64,000 bases of DNA from JAOUFP01 sp963801505 (GTDB lineage: Bacteria > Nitrospirota > Thermodesulfovibrionia > Thermodesulfovibrionales > UBA6898). The stretch covers positions 62,001-126,000 of the forward strand of contig CAWDEY010000011.1 of assembly GCA_963801505.1 (NCBI GenBank), in the 5' to 3' direction. Shown here in pieces: positions 1 through 8,194 of this stretch; position 1 is the stretch's first letter, and each line of letters opens with the position of its first letter. The position numbers were made by a program, and so were the translations under genes. The notes under the pieces were generated by a model. The model did no database searches. It was not told the origin of the DNA and saw only the letters and a list, made by a program, of their open reading frames with translations.

Positions 1-389
1 ACCGGTGTTTTGTATTTCTCAGCCCTATACCAAATGACAAATCCTGTATCTACCTCACCTAATAAGACAATCGTAGTGGCTGCTGCTGAATTCTTAAGGC
101 TATTCATAAAAATCGGCAAAGCCTGGGTTGTAGAATTTGGATTTTTCAATCCTGACACTGTGGCCCCTCCAACAATAACGACATTAAAAAAATGATGAGG
201 AAAGTATGGCTTAAACCTTCGGCTGTAAAAAACATGGGCGTGGGAGTCTCCGATAACAAGGACCTCATCAAACATCAGCCTTTTTACAAGTAAGACCACA
301 GGACTGGAGATAATTTTCTTAAGTAGTGAAAGGACCATAGGTCTGGAGATTATTGTCTTAAGTAGTAACCTGATTTTTGCTTTTACCAT
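1..389 (-). CDS. SGNH/GDSL-like protein of polysaccharide loci (3' end cut by window edge)
   Basis: The minus-strand frame opens with ATG at 389 and stays open to base 1, so about 129 residues are visible and the C-terminus lies outside the window. After a basic N-terminus comes 'VLVIGDSHAHVFYS', which looks like the GDS block I of SGNH hydrolases, then 'VGGATVSGLKNPNS' and 'LLGEVDTGFVIWYR', conserved-looking blocks of small SGNH-like proteins found beside glycan clusters. The His after GDS is typical of these atypical members, but the block containing the catalytic Asp/His would lie outside the window, so activity cannot be judged. Residues about 7-34 hold an imperfect 13-residue tandem duplication (LLLKTIISRPMVLS / LLKKIISSPVVLL) matching a 39-bp DNA repeat. 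Family assignment is by motif only. Confidence 0.6.
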   Translation of the reverse strand, partial: MVKAKIRLLLKTIISRPMVLSLLKKIISSPVVLLVKRLMFDEVLVIGDSHAHVFYSRRFKPYFPHHFFNVVIVGGATVSGLKNPNSTTQALPIFMNSLKNSAAATTIVLLGEVDTGFVIWYRAEKYKTP

Positions 390-576
390 ATCCGCCTATC
401 TTCTCATTTTGTTTTTATTTTACTAAAAATGCCGCCTTTTTTCTTGCAGGTTATCCTTTATTGTATTGATAATCCTCTTTTTTCGTGGTAATCTTCTAAA
501 TGCTCAATAAGCCGACCTTCATAAGCTTTTCAGTTCTATTACTTACGCTGTTTCTTGCTCACTCAGATACGCTGTC

Positions 577-1470
577 ATGACCGCTGTCAACAGACCGGGG
601 ACGCTTGTATTCGTGCACATGCCTAAGGCCGGCGGCATGACTCTGCAATCCATCGTGGGGCGGCAGTATGACGCTCGGGCGCGCTTCGACATCAACGGCG
701 AAAGCTCCGAAAGCGTGCAACAATCTGTAGCTATACTGCGCGGTCTGCCGCCAGCCAGTCGGGACGCCATTCGTTGCGTGCGTGGTCATGTGCCCTACGG
801 TGTCGGCCAGTGGCTCCGGCCACCGGTTGTATACCTCACCATGCTACGCGAACCGGTGGCCCGTTTGGTCTCTGACTACAACTTTGCCATGAGTGTCCCT
901 GAACACGCGGTGAAGCGGCAGGTCGGAAACAGGGTAATCAGCCTGGAGGAGTTTTTGGATCTGCGCGAGGCAGGCGGCCTTGCCAACCTGTACACGCGCA
1001 TGCTTAGCGGATGCATTAACTGGGACGATTTCCAGGCCTCACCAGTCCCCACAAAGGACATGCTGGAACTTGCCAAACAGAACCTGAACGGGTTTGCCGG
1101 CGTCGGCTTGACCGAACGCTTCGATGAGTCCGTGCTGCTCTTTAAGCAGGCAATGGGATGGTCCTCCTGCTGGTACCTGCACGAGAACGTCACGGATAAG
1201 CAGTTTGTAGATTGCCGCTCGCTCAGCGCGGATCTTCTGCAGCGCATACGTGCCTGTATCGCTTTGGACCTAGAACTATACGCGCACGCTGTGTCCGTGT
1301 TTGAGACACGCATTTCACAAGCCGGGCCGGACTTTCCCCTGTCTGTAGCAGCTTTTCAGCAGGCCAACGCCATGCAGCGTGGTCGTTTGCGCGTCGAGCG
1401 CAAACTCAGGTACACATTGAGGCGTGCCGTCAACCTGGTGCGTCTGACGCTCGCCAAACGTGGTCGATAA
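577..1470 (+). CDS. Sulfotransferase family protein (Sulfotransfer_2-like)
   Basis: A 297-residue cytosolic protein. Near the N-terminus 'VFVHMPKAGGMTLQSIV' matches the 5'-phosphosulfate-binding loop of PAPS-dependent sulfotransferases (HxPKxGGxTL). 'YLTMLREPVARLVSDYNF' at about residues 87-104 fits the 3'-phosphate-binding R-x-P-x-x-R-x-x-S segment. It probably transfers sulfate from PAPS to a sugar hydroxyl of the exported polysaccharide; the acceptor is unknown. The gene is visibly richer in G and C (many GCG, CGC and CTG codons) than the AT-leaning genes on both sides and has no clear Shine-Dalgarno before its ATG, both consistent with recent acquisition. It stands alone on the plus strand between minus-strand genes. 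The C-terminus is basic (many Arg). Family confident, substrate unknown. Confidence 0.8.
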   Translation: MTAVNRPGTLVFVHMPKAGGMTLQSIVGRQYDARARFDINGESSESVQQSVAILRGLPPASRDAIRCVRGHVPYGVGQWLRPPVVYLTMLREPVARLVSDYNFAMSVPEHAVKRQVGNRVISLEEFLDLREAGGLANLYTRMLSGCINWDDFQASPVPTKDMLELAKQNLNGFAGVGLTERFDESVLLFKQAMGWSSCWYLHENVTDKQFVDCRSLSADLLQRIRACIALDLELYAHAVSVFETRISQAGPDFPLSVAAFQQANAMQRGRLRVERKLRYTLRRAVNLVRLTLAKRGR

Positions 1471-1558
1471 CAATTATCGTAGCCACTATGTGCTAAAGGC
1501 GGTGAATTTGGTCTTTGGCATCCTCCAGTTCCATTTATCAGATAAGGTTCCCGGTCCT

Positions 1559-3040
1559 TTATTGCCGTTTTTCCGATTTCTGCACAAACGGGACATTTAA
1601 TTTAAAGGCCTCAATTAAAGATTTAAGTTCCTTATATCCCAGGACCCTGAAAAGATACAGAAATCCAAAATATACTGCTGTAATTAGAACAAGGAGCAAG
1701 ATTTTATTTATGTGCATACTGGAAATGATCCATGCTGCTATCAGTATTGACAATGTAGGTATAAAGGCCGAATTTGACTCCTTAAGGTCTTTAATACCTA
1801 TCCCCCATATGGATTTAAGGAGAAGATATCTTATAAACGTACCGATAATTGTACTTACAAGTCCTGCGACCGTCGCGCCCACAAAGCCGTAATATAATAT
1901 CAGCGGGACAGCAAGAACAATATTGATTATTAAGGTCAGGGTGGCCCAGGGGATAAATTTGTTTATCTCCTTTGACGAGGACAGTGTTATCTGCACAGCG
2001 GCATTGAAGGCCATGAAACCGCATGTCCATCCCAATATGGTCAGCGCAGGGACAGCAGGCAGATATGCCTTGCCGAAAAAAAATCTTATAATCTCGTGCG
2101 GAAAAAAAGCAGTTGCAAGGACCAGTGGCAGACTGACAAACACCAGTATATATTTGGTCGACTTATCTATAATCTTCCTTATAAGCTCGGGATTGTTCCT
2201 GTTGGAAGATATGGTCGGGAGAACGGCCTGGTTGAAGCTCATCGGGACCATCAAGGCAGACTGCGCGGTCGAGGAAGCCGAGTTGTAGTAACCAACCGCT
2301 ACATCGCCGGCTATAGGGCCGGGCAGTTTTGAAAGCAGAAGAATCGTCAGGAAACGGTTTGCCTGTCCAAGAAACATCATAACACCAAAAGGCATCGACT
2401 GTGTAATTATATCTTTCCAGATGGGAAGTTCAAATCTGAACCTGAATTTAAAAAAATGCTTTCTTATCCAGGTCCCTGCTATCATAGCCCCGATCGCATC
2501 TTCGCCGAGTTTTATCAATACCACACCCATGAGTCCAAAGCCCAGATAAAGCATAAGTATCCCTGAGACTGCCGATAAAAAAGAGGTAAAGACAGAGGCC
2601 AGAGAAGGGACAGCCATTTTTTCAAAGGCAATATATAAAATCCGAAATGAGGAAGAAAAGGTCGTAAACAAAAGCGAAATGCTCATCAGATAAATCAGGG
2701 ACTTCACTTCATGACTGTAGTTAAGAATGTTGACAATTACAAACATACAGAAAAAACTGAGAATAACGAAACACATACGTATGGAAAGTACATGATTGAA
2801 GGTGAACTCGGCCTTTTCCTTCTCCCTCGATATCTCCCTCACCGCCAGCGGAGTAATGCCGAAATCTGTGACAAATGAAAAAATCATGGTAAAGGTTATT
2901 ATCAGGGTATAGTTACCGAAATCACTCGGCCCAAGGACCCTTGCAGCGTAAGCAACAAACAAAACGGAAATCAGTTTTGCCATGATTGTTGAGACAAAGA
3001 TAAAGCTCGTATTTTGTATCAATCTCTTGCTGGTTTTCAA
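1559..3040 (-). CDS. Wzx-type oligosaccharide flippase (MATE/MOP superfamily)
   Basis: A 493-residue, strongly hydrophobic protein with about 12-14 predicted membrane segments. The N-terminal 'NTSFIFVSTIMAKLIS' and 'AARVLGPSDFGNYTL' are typical of the polysaccharide biosynthesis/flippase family (Polysacc_synt), where 'RxLGPxxFGxYxL' follows helix 1. Its role would be to flip undecaprenyl-linked repeat units across the inner membrane for Wzy-type assembly. The start is TTG at 3040, preceded by an AGGGAAG-like ribosome-binding site; no ATG fits as well. It lies near a Wza-like export lipoprotein (5.2 kb) and an initiating sugar-phosphate transferase (6.0 kb), completing three steps of a Wzx/Wzy route. 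No Wzy polymerase is recognisable in the window. Length is normal for the family. Confidence 0.9.
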   Translation of the reverse strand: MKTSKRLIQNTSFIFVSTIMAKLISVLFVAYAARVLGPSDFGNYTLIITFTMIFSFVTDFGITPLAVREISREKEKAEFTFNHVLSIRMCFVILSFFCMFVIVNILNYSHEVKSLIYLMSISLLFTTFSSSFRILYIAFEKMAVPSLASVFTSFLSAVSGILMLYLGFGLMGVVLIKLGEDAIGAMIAGTWIRKHFFKFRFRFELPIWKDIITQSMPFGVMMFLGQANRFLTILLLSKLPGPIAGDVAVGYYNSASSTAQSALMVPMSFNQAVLPTISSNRNNPELIRKIIDKSTKYILVFVSLPLVLATAFFPHEIIRFFFGKAYLPAVPALTILGWTCGFMAFNAAVQITLSSSKEINKFIPWATLTLIINIVLAVPLILYYGFVGATVAGLVSTIIGTFIRYLLLKSIWGIGIKDLKESNSAFIPTLSILIAAWIISSMHINKILLLVLITAVYFGFLYLFRVLGYKELKSLIEAFKLNVPFVQKSEKRQ

Positions 3041-3412
3041 TTTGACTTTCTTCCCTCAGTAGCATCATTTTCACAACTTGCCATAATCTTCCTTAAGATA
3101 TCCAGCCCTGTTTTCGGTATTACCAAGTAGCGCGTAAAATACTTATACTATAAGAATGTTGTTTTCTTTTTAAACAGTTTTATGAGATTTCACTAAAAAA
3201 TCCTGATTTAAAGGCAATAATCACCTGTTATTTCTATGCATGTGACAATAAAGAATCCTGTAAGAGGGGCAGAAGTAAAGATTTTTCTGTCTACAAACAT
3301 TTCATTTTTATTTCTGGTCCTGTCTCCCGGCCAAAGATTTCAGGGCAGATAAGCCTTAAAATCCCTTCAAGGCACGCCATTGGAGGTTTGAATACCAAAA
3401 TATAAACTTGAC
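3041..3412. other. Intergenic region between flippase and M4 peptidase
   Basis: This 372-bp AT-rich gap lies upstream of the flippase gene and downstream of the peptidase gene, both minus strand. I see no convincing ORF, no long inverted repeat and no tRNA-like fold. It probably carries the flippase promoter on the minus strand, but no clear sigma-70 pair stands out by eye. Confidence 0.4.
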
Positions 3413-5110
3413 CTATCGAACCCCAACCGCATCGAAGGCGGCCTGTACCGCTGAAAGTTCGGCGCCTATGCCGTACAGATCAGTCGCAGCCTGCTCAACC
3501 GCATCTCTGGCATCTACAAATCGGGAGCCGGCATTAAGATAGAACAATGCGTAATAATAGATCTGCTTTGCCTTGGCCTCGCCAATGGATGGATTTGTAG
3601 TTATAAGATACGCGGCCTTATTAGGGATCCCCGAGTTGACATGGACTCCACCGTTATCAGTCCATGGTCGGCATTTTGCTATATACTGTTCTGCTGTGTT
3701 TTCAGGCTGTCCCCAGCTGTGCAGTGGGTCATTAGGATCATAATCGTTTTGAGAATATTGGTCCGTCCTGAATGGAGGGTCATCCATCCTCCTGAGTGCA
3801 TAATATGCGGGCTGTGTTTCAGCGATCTTCATGATAGTGGAGGCAATCCAGTACGGGTTGGCATATCCATAATCGATCGCATTAAACATGCCCATTACGT
3901 CCGACCATGATTCACTGAGCGCGCCCGACTCTCCGCAGTATATGAAGTTGCTGATCGCGTCAGTTATGCCATGGGTAATCTCATGCGCAACCACGTCAAG
4001 CGCTCCGGAAAGGGGATAAAAAGTCGTTCCACCGTCCCCATATACCATCTGTTTTCCATTCCAGAAAGCATTATCATAATCTGCCTTATAGTGAACAGTT
4101 GATAAGAGACCTCCCGAGGCCTTGAAACCGCTGTTTGGGAACCATGAAAAATTACTGAAGTTGTTTTTGTAAAAATCAAAAACATAATTACCATTAAAAT
4201 GAGCGTCTACTTCTGCCGGATCTGTCCAATAATTGTCTGAATCAGAAGCTATGACTCCAGGCAGTGCCCCGGTATTGCCGGCTGAATAGGTCTTGATCGC
4301 AATGTTCTGAAACTGAGAAAACGGCAAATCCCCGAGATAGTAAACGCCTCCATTATTATATGTGTCAAATGATTTTAATGCACCGTCTACGCCAATCCCT
4401 GTTCCGACAGCAGGAGCATCGTTCATCACCCTGTTTTCGATAATGACGGTCTTCCCGGTATGTGCATCAATATATACCCTGTACCTCGAAGGTTCGGGGG
4501 CTGGAGTAAACTGAAAGTCTATCCTGTATGCAAGAAAGAATGTATCTTCCCAGGGTAATACCAGTAAAACAGAATCGGATATCTGCGCCGGCAGGTCGAC
4601 GGATTTCTTTGCAAGAACAATTGCGTCCTCCCTGGTAATAGAAGGTGACGTTGAAAGTGCAATAAGCGGCTCGAAATTATTTGCAATCGTAGTAATTACT
4701 CCCTGATGCACTCTTATCGTAATTTCAGCCCCTGCAACATTCAATCCGTTTCTTTTTTGCCTGAAATGGATAAAGCAGCCATTCTGAGTTACGTCTGTAC
4801 GGTACATCACCAATTCAGCAGCAGGGTCATAAACGCCTAAAAGGACCTTGAAACGGCTGATGAACTCTGATGCCAGCTGCTTTGGAGGCTTTTCTGAAGG
4901 GATGGAAAGATTACCCGAGACAATCTTCGCAACATCTCTTCTATTGTCCCACTTGATAACAAAATTCTCAGGCGAGCTTTTTTGCAATTCCTTTATGGCT
5001 GAATATTTATCCTGCCCAGTAATGATCAGACCGCTGCTTGCAATGGCTGTCCTACAGACGAGAAGAAATAAAACTACAAGTAAAAGTTTGCCTATATGAT
5101 TTTGGTGCAT
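3413..5110 (-). CDS. Thermolysin-like (M4 family) secreted metallopeptidase
   Basis: A 565-residue pre-pro-enzyme. It starts with an N-terminal signal peptide (hydrophobic core 'LLLVVLFLLVC' ending near 'AIAS'). An FTP/PepSY-type propeptide region follows to about residue 210, then the peptidase M4 domain. The zinc site 'VVAHEITHGITD' (HExxH, about residues 374-385) and the downstream 'GALSESWSDVMG' with the third ligand Glu are intact. The C-terminal helical domain has 'VHVNSGIPNKAAYLI', which contains the M4 H-x-N-S-G-I-P-N-K signature. It should be an extracellular neutral endopeptidase that is autoprocessed from its propeptide. M4 enzymes are classic T2SS substrates, and a T2SS operon lies 4 kb away; export by it is inference. 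The ATG is preceded by a GGAAAGG ribosome-binding site. Full length, no lesions. Confidence 0.95.
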   Translation of the reverse strand: MHQNHIGKLLLVVLFLLVCRTAIASSGLIITGQDKYSAIKELQKSSPENFVIKWDNRRDVAKIVSGNLSIPSEKPPKQLASEFISRFKVLLGVYDPAAELVMYRTDVTQNGCFIHFRQKRNGLNVAGAEITIRVHQGVITTIANNFEPLIALSTSPSITREDAIVLAKKSVDLPAQISDSVLLVLPWEDTFFLAYRIDFQFTPAPEPSRYRVYIDAHTGKTVIIENRVMNDAPAVGTGIGVDGALKSFDTYNNGGVYYLGDLPFSQFQNIAIKTYSAGNTGALPGVIASDSDNYWTDPAEVDAHFNGNYVFDFYKNNFSNFSWFPNSGFKASGGLLSTVHYKADYDNAFWNGKQMVYGDGGTTFYPLSGALDVVAHEITHGITDAISNFIYCGESGALSESWSDVMGMFNAIDYGYANPYWIASTIMKIAETQPAYYALRRMDDPPFRTDQYSQNDYDPNDPLHSWGQPENTAEQYIAKCRPWTDNGGVHVNSGIPNKAAYLITTNPSIGEAKAKQIYYYALFYLNAGSRFVDARDAVEQAATDLYGIGAELSAVQAAFDAVGVR

Positions 5111-5208
5111 CTGGCCTTTCCAATAAAATAACTGTTAGTTTATTTGTACTTAGCATGAATATTTCATGGTCAGAAGAGTTTTGTGCGCCTTAGCCTGGAA
5201 ATACGCTG

Positions 5209-5982
5209 TTAAGGCTGTTGTATTATGATATTCAAACCTGAACCGGTTTTTCCACCCTTGCCGGTCAATGCGTCACCGACATTAGGACCAAGAATTATCC
5301 CCTGCTCAACAAGTAAAATGGGATACAGAATATTCTTAAGATGCTCGAAATATCTGCCCGCATCTGCAATAAAGGTGACCGGCACATACACAATGTCACC
5401 GTTTTGAAGGCTGATGTTCTGCTTGAGATCGGCATATTTCATAGCGGATTTCAGGTCAAGCTTTATCAGGTCAGGTTTTTTTTTGTCTCCCCGTATTACC
5501 AAGACAGTCTCTTCCTTGGCATCGTTAGTAAAGCCGCCGGAGAGTGCTATGGCCTCAAGTACATCTGTCGGTTTGCTCAACGCGAATGCCCCAGGCCGGG
5601 AAACTTCACCCAAAACAAAGACCTTCTGGCTCTGTATTGCAGAAACATTGACTTCAATGACAGGGTCCACATAATATTTTGAAAGTCCCTGTGTAAGGAC
5701 ATCTTTTAACTGCTTAACGCTCATGCCCGTAACGCTTATCTCTCCGATAAACGGATATGAGATTTTCCCGAAGGGATCAACCTGGACCTTCCTGCTTAAT
5801 TCGTTGTTCCTCCATACCTGGACGTCAATGACATCACTCGGGCCCAAGGTAAATTCGGAAATAGTTATAGGTTTGACCTCGTCGGCAGTATGTTCCTTAA
5901 CATCGGCTTTTTGTGAGGCACAGCCGCACAAAATGGCCCCAACGAAAAAAACAACTAACCAGTTCATATTCCTCAGAAACAT
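5209..5982 (-). CDS. Wza-like polysaccharide export lipoprotein (Poly_export/SLBB)
   Basis: The chosen ATG at 5982 gives about 257 residues with a lipoprotein signal: hydrophobic core 'WLVVFFVGAILCGC', lipobox L-C-G-C. A GTG at 6024 would add 14 residues but would put them in front of the signal and overlap the upstream gene. 'LGPSDVIDVQVWRNNELS' starts the Poly_export domain, 'GKISYPFIGEISVTGMS' continues it, and 'VFVLGEVSRPGAFAL' marks an SLBB domain followed by 'AIALSGGFTNDA'. Family role: outer-membrane or periplasmic exit channel for capsule/EPS. The C-terminus is shorter than E. coli Wza and lacks an obvious amphipathic pore helix, so it may be a periplasmic/SLBB-only type. It sits directly downstream of the initiating transferase gene and is probably co-transcribed with it. 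Confidence 0.9.
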   Translation of the reverse strand: MFLRNMNWLVVFFVGAILCGCASQKADVKEHTADEVKPITISEFTLGPSDVIDVQVWRNNELSRKVQVDPFGKISYPFIGEISVTGMSVKQLKDVLTQGLSKYYVDPVIEVNVSAIQSQKVFVLGEVSRPGAFALSKPTDVLEAIALSGGFTNDAKEETVLVIRGDKKKPDLIKLDLKSAMKYADLKQNISLQNGDIVYVPVTFIADAGRYFEHLKNILYPILLVEQGIILGPNVGDALTGKGGKTGSGLNIIIQQP

Positions 5983-6013
5983 GTTTAAAGTATATCCTTT
6001 GCATGACAAATAA

Positions 6014-7783
6014 TCAATACGCACCGGCTTTCTTCAGTACAACCCCGATTGTTTTAAACAGTATTTTTATGTCAAGGGACAAGGACTGGTTTTTGACATA
6101 ATATGTATCATACCTAATCCAATCGTGGAAGGATGCCTCACTTCTCCCCTGTATCTGCCATAATCCTGTTATGCCCGGCTTTATCTTCAGTCGGGTGTTC
6201 CGCCAACTCGGACTGAATTTCATTTCATCCATTATTAAAGGCCTTGGCCCGACAAGACTCATTTCTCCTTTGATAACATTTATCAGCTGTGGAATCTCAT
6301 CAAGACTGGTTTTACGCAAAAAACCGCCGATTTTTGTTATTCGGGGATCATTCAACATTTTAAACATGGGACCGTCAGTGTCTTTTTTCGAAATTAATTC
6401 CTGATGGAGAACCTCAGCATTGGTAACCATGGTCCTGAATTTTATCATTTTAAAACGACTGCCGTCCTTGCCGCACCTCTCCTGTCTATAGAAGACAGGG
6501 CCGGCAGAGTCCACTTTAATTGCGACCGCTATAAGCAAAAACAACGGCAAGAGAAATAAAAGCCCTATCACAGAAAAAATCAGATCCATAGAACGTTTCA
6601 TTATCTTGTATAAAACGTGAGTAGTTCCTGCCAGCGATGTGAGACCTGATAAGTCGGCTATACCCTTTATAGCATAATCCAGGGGAATAAGGTTGGCACT
6701 TATCATCTTCATCCTGTTCGTTACTATCATATTATTGATAGCAAGACCCTCAGGCACTTCAGAGCCCTCAAAAATTACTGAATGCTCAATCCTCACATTT
6801 TTTGATAACAAAACATCGTCATGGAGAACGCTTTCGCGGAAAAGGACCCTTGAAGAGATCCGGCACCTGTTGCCGACAACAGCGGGACCTACAACCTGGG
6901 CCCAATCCTCTATAGTACAATCATCGCCGATAACAACCGGACCCAACAGATATGCTTTGGGTGATATAGTTACATTTTCTCCTATCCAAACTCTGTCTGC
7001 TACCTCGTATTTGTTTTCAATAGGACTATAATTGGGTTTGCTATGCAGGAGAAGAAGAATATCACGTTGAAGTGAAATATAATCATTTATAGAGCCAATA
7101 GACCTATAACTGCCTTCTATTTCATATGATGAGACAGCTAAGGATTCTCTCCGCAATGCAGGGATAAGCTGTTCTTTCAGGTCCATATAAACATTGTGCT
7201 CAATAAACTTAAGGACTGCCGGATCAAAGATATATATCCCAGCCGATTTCCAGTGCGACCTTTTATCTGCCGACGGATGTGTTATGTGTATACTGTCTAC
7301 ATTCCCGTTTGTTATTGTTACAGACTCTAAGTACTTGTCACTCTTGGGTACCTGATACACACCCACGAGGGCAATGGAATTCTTGTCATAAAAATGACTA
7401 AGCGCTTTATTGAGATCAATATCATCGAGCAAAACGCTGCCGTTAATAACAATAAAAATGTCATTACCTATAAATCCTTCGACATCTTTTAACGCACCTG
7501 CCGTTCCCCGTGGTTTATCCTCAACGTGAAAATCCAAATTGATTGCAGCGGCATATTCATTTTTAATGCTTCCATGAATTTCGCTATACTCTGATACCGA
7601 TAATAAAACTTCCTCTATCCCATTCCTTTTTAAACAATCAAGCGTGTATGTCAAGAGAGGCCTGTTAAGCACGGAAAGCAGGCATGGCGCAATGAAATGG
7701 TCCAGTGGGTATAATCTGGTTTTCTGTCCACCTGCAAGTATGATGGCTTTTTTTATCCGTGAAGGAGTGCGAGGACGTTCCAT
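6014..7783 (-). CDS. Fusion: nucleotidyltransferase-like/left-handed beta-helix + sugar-1-phosphate transferase
   Basis: A 589-residue fusion. Residues about 10-240 form an NTP_transferase domain (sugar-nucleotide pyrophosphorylase fold), starting 'AIILAGGQKTRLYPLDHF'. Residues about 255-340 carry hexapeptide left-handed beta-helix turns ('VWIGENVTISPKAYLLGP', 'VVIGDDCTIEDWAQVVGP'). From about 385 there is a membrane helix and a bacterial sugar transferase domain (PF02397): 'GPVFYRQERCGKDG', 'KFRTM', 'LRKTSLDEIPQLINVIKG', 'MSLVGPRP', 'KPGITGLWQ'. That half should move a hexose-1-phosphate from a UDP-sugar to undecaprenyl phosphate, starting a glycan. In the first half the usual G-x-G-T-R-L is G-Q-K-T-R-L and the P-K-P lysine site reads A-P-C, so it may be inactive or regulatory. 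The start is 2 bp after the upstream stop, indicating one operon. Confidence 0.88.
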   Translation of the reverse strand: MERPRTPSRIKKAIILAGGQKTRLYPLDHFIAPCLLSVLNRPLLTYTLDCLKRNGIEEVLLSVSEYSEIHGSIKNEYAAAINLDFHVEDKPRGTAGALKDVEGFIGNDIFIVINGSVLLDDIDLNKALSHFYDKNSIALVGVYQVPKSDKYLESVTITNGNVDSIHITHPSADKRSHWKSAGIYIFDPAVLKFIEHNVYMDLKEQLIPALRRESLAVSSYEIEGSYRSIGSINDYISLQRDILLLLHSKPNYSPIENKYEVADRVWIGENVTISPKAYLLGPVVIGDDCTIEDWAQVVGPAVVGNRCRISSRVLFRESVLHDDVLLSKNVRIEHSVIFEGSEVPEGLAINNMIVTNRMKMISANLIPLDYAIKGIADLSGLTSLAGTTHVLYKIMKRSMDLIFSVIGLLFLLPLFLLIAVAIKVDSAGPVFYRQERCGKDGSRFKMIKFRTMVTNAEVLHQELISKKDTDGPMFKMLNDPRITKIGGFLRKTSLDEIPQLINVIKGEMSLVGPRPLIMDEMKFSPSWRNTRLKIKPGITGLWQIQGRSEASFHDWIRYDTYYVKNQSLSLDIKILFKTIGVVLKKAGAY

Positions 7784-7785
7784 TT

Positions 7786-8160
7786 CTAATCGTATATCAG
7801 CGCAACAAGAAATTTATTGTTCGATATTATTGTAAGCACCTTTCTATCTGAATCTTTACAGCGCAGATTTTCCATCAAAACCAGCATGGTATCGCTGTTT
7901 ATATCTCCTGAATTCGGAAAGTAAAAGCTGTATGAATTCGGTTTCAATCCCATAAAGCCGTAAATATTATGCTTTCCCGGGTTCACCGTATCCCCGACAA
8001 CAGCAATTTTCCGGATAATATCTTCATTTTTCATCAATTCAATATCAAGTCTCCACAATCCTTTCAGATAATTAACAAATTCGGTTATTTCAACAAAAAA
8101 TATACTAAAAACACATATTAACATAGAAATGTAACGATTTTGCAAATTATTGTATAACAT
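7786..8160 (-). CDS. Small hypothetical membrane-anchored protein
   Basis: Not a family I recognise. The frame is open from 8217, but the first 19 residues would overlap the upstream GT gene; ATG at 8160 or 8124 is likelier. One membrane-spanning stretch ('MLICVFSIFFVEITEFV') near the N-terminus is followed by a soluble tail of about 90 residues containing 'VVGDTVNPGKHNIYGFMGL' and ending 'NNKFLVALIYD'. Its stop codon lies 2 bp before the ATG of the sugar-transferase fusion, and the upstream gene overlaps or abuts it. That packing is the main argument that it is real and co-transcribed. A small accessory of polysaccharide initiation is possible but not shown by the sequence. No strong ribosome-binding site is seen. 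Confidence 0.5.
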   Translation of the reverse strand: MLYNNLQNRYISMLICVFSIFFVEITEFVNYLKGLWRLDIELMKNEDIIRKIAVVGDTVNPGKHNIYGFMGLKPNSYSFYFPNSGDINSDTMLVLMENLRCKDSDRKVLTIISNNKFLVALIYD

Positions 8161-8194
8161 CAAGATAAACCGACCAGTAGGCCTGAGGCAATAC

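Noticed and set aside
876..1313. 145-codon minus-strand ORF inside the sulfotransferase gene
   Set aside because: Antisense shadow of a GC-rich gene; its translation is Ser/Arg-rich with no motif, whereas the plus strand carries clear sulfotransferase motifs.
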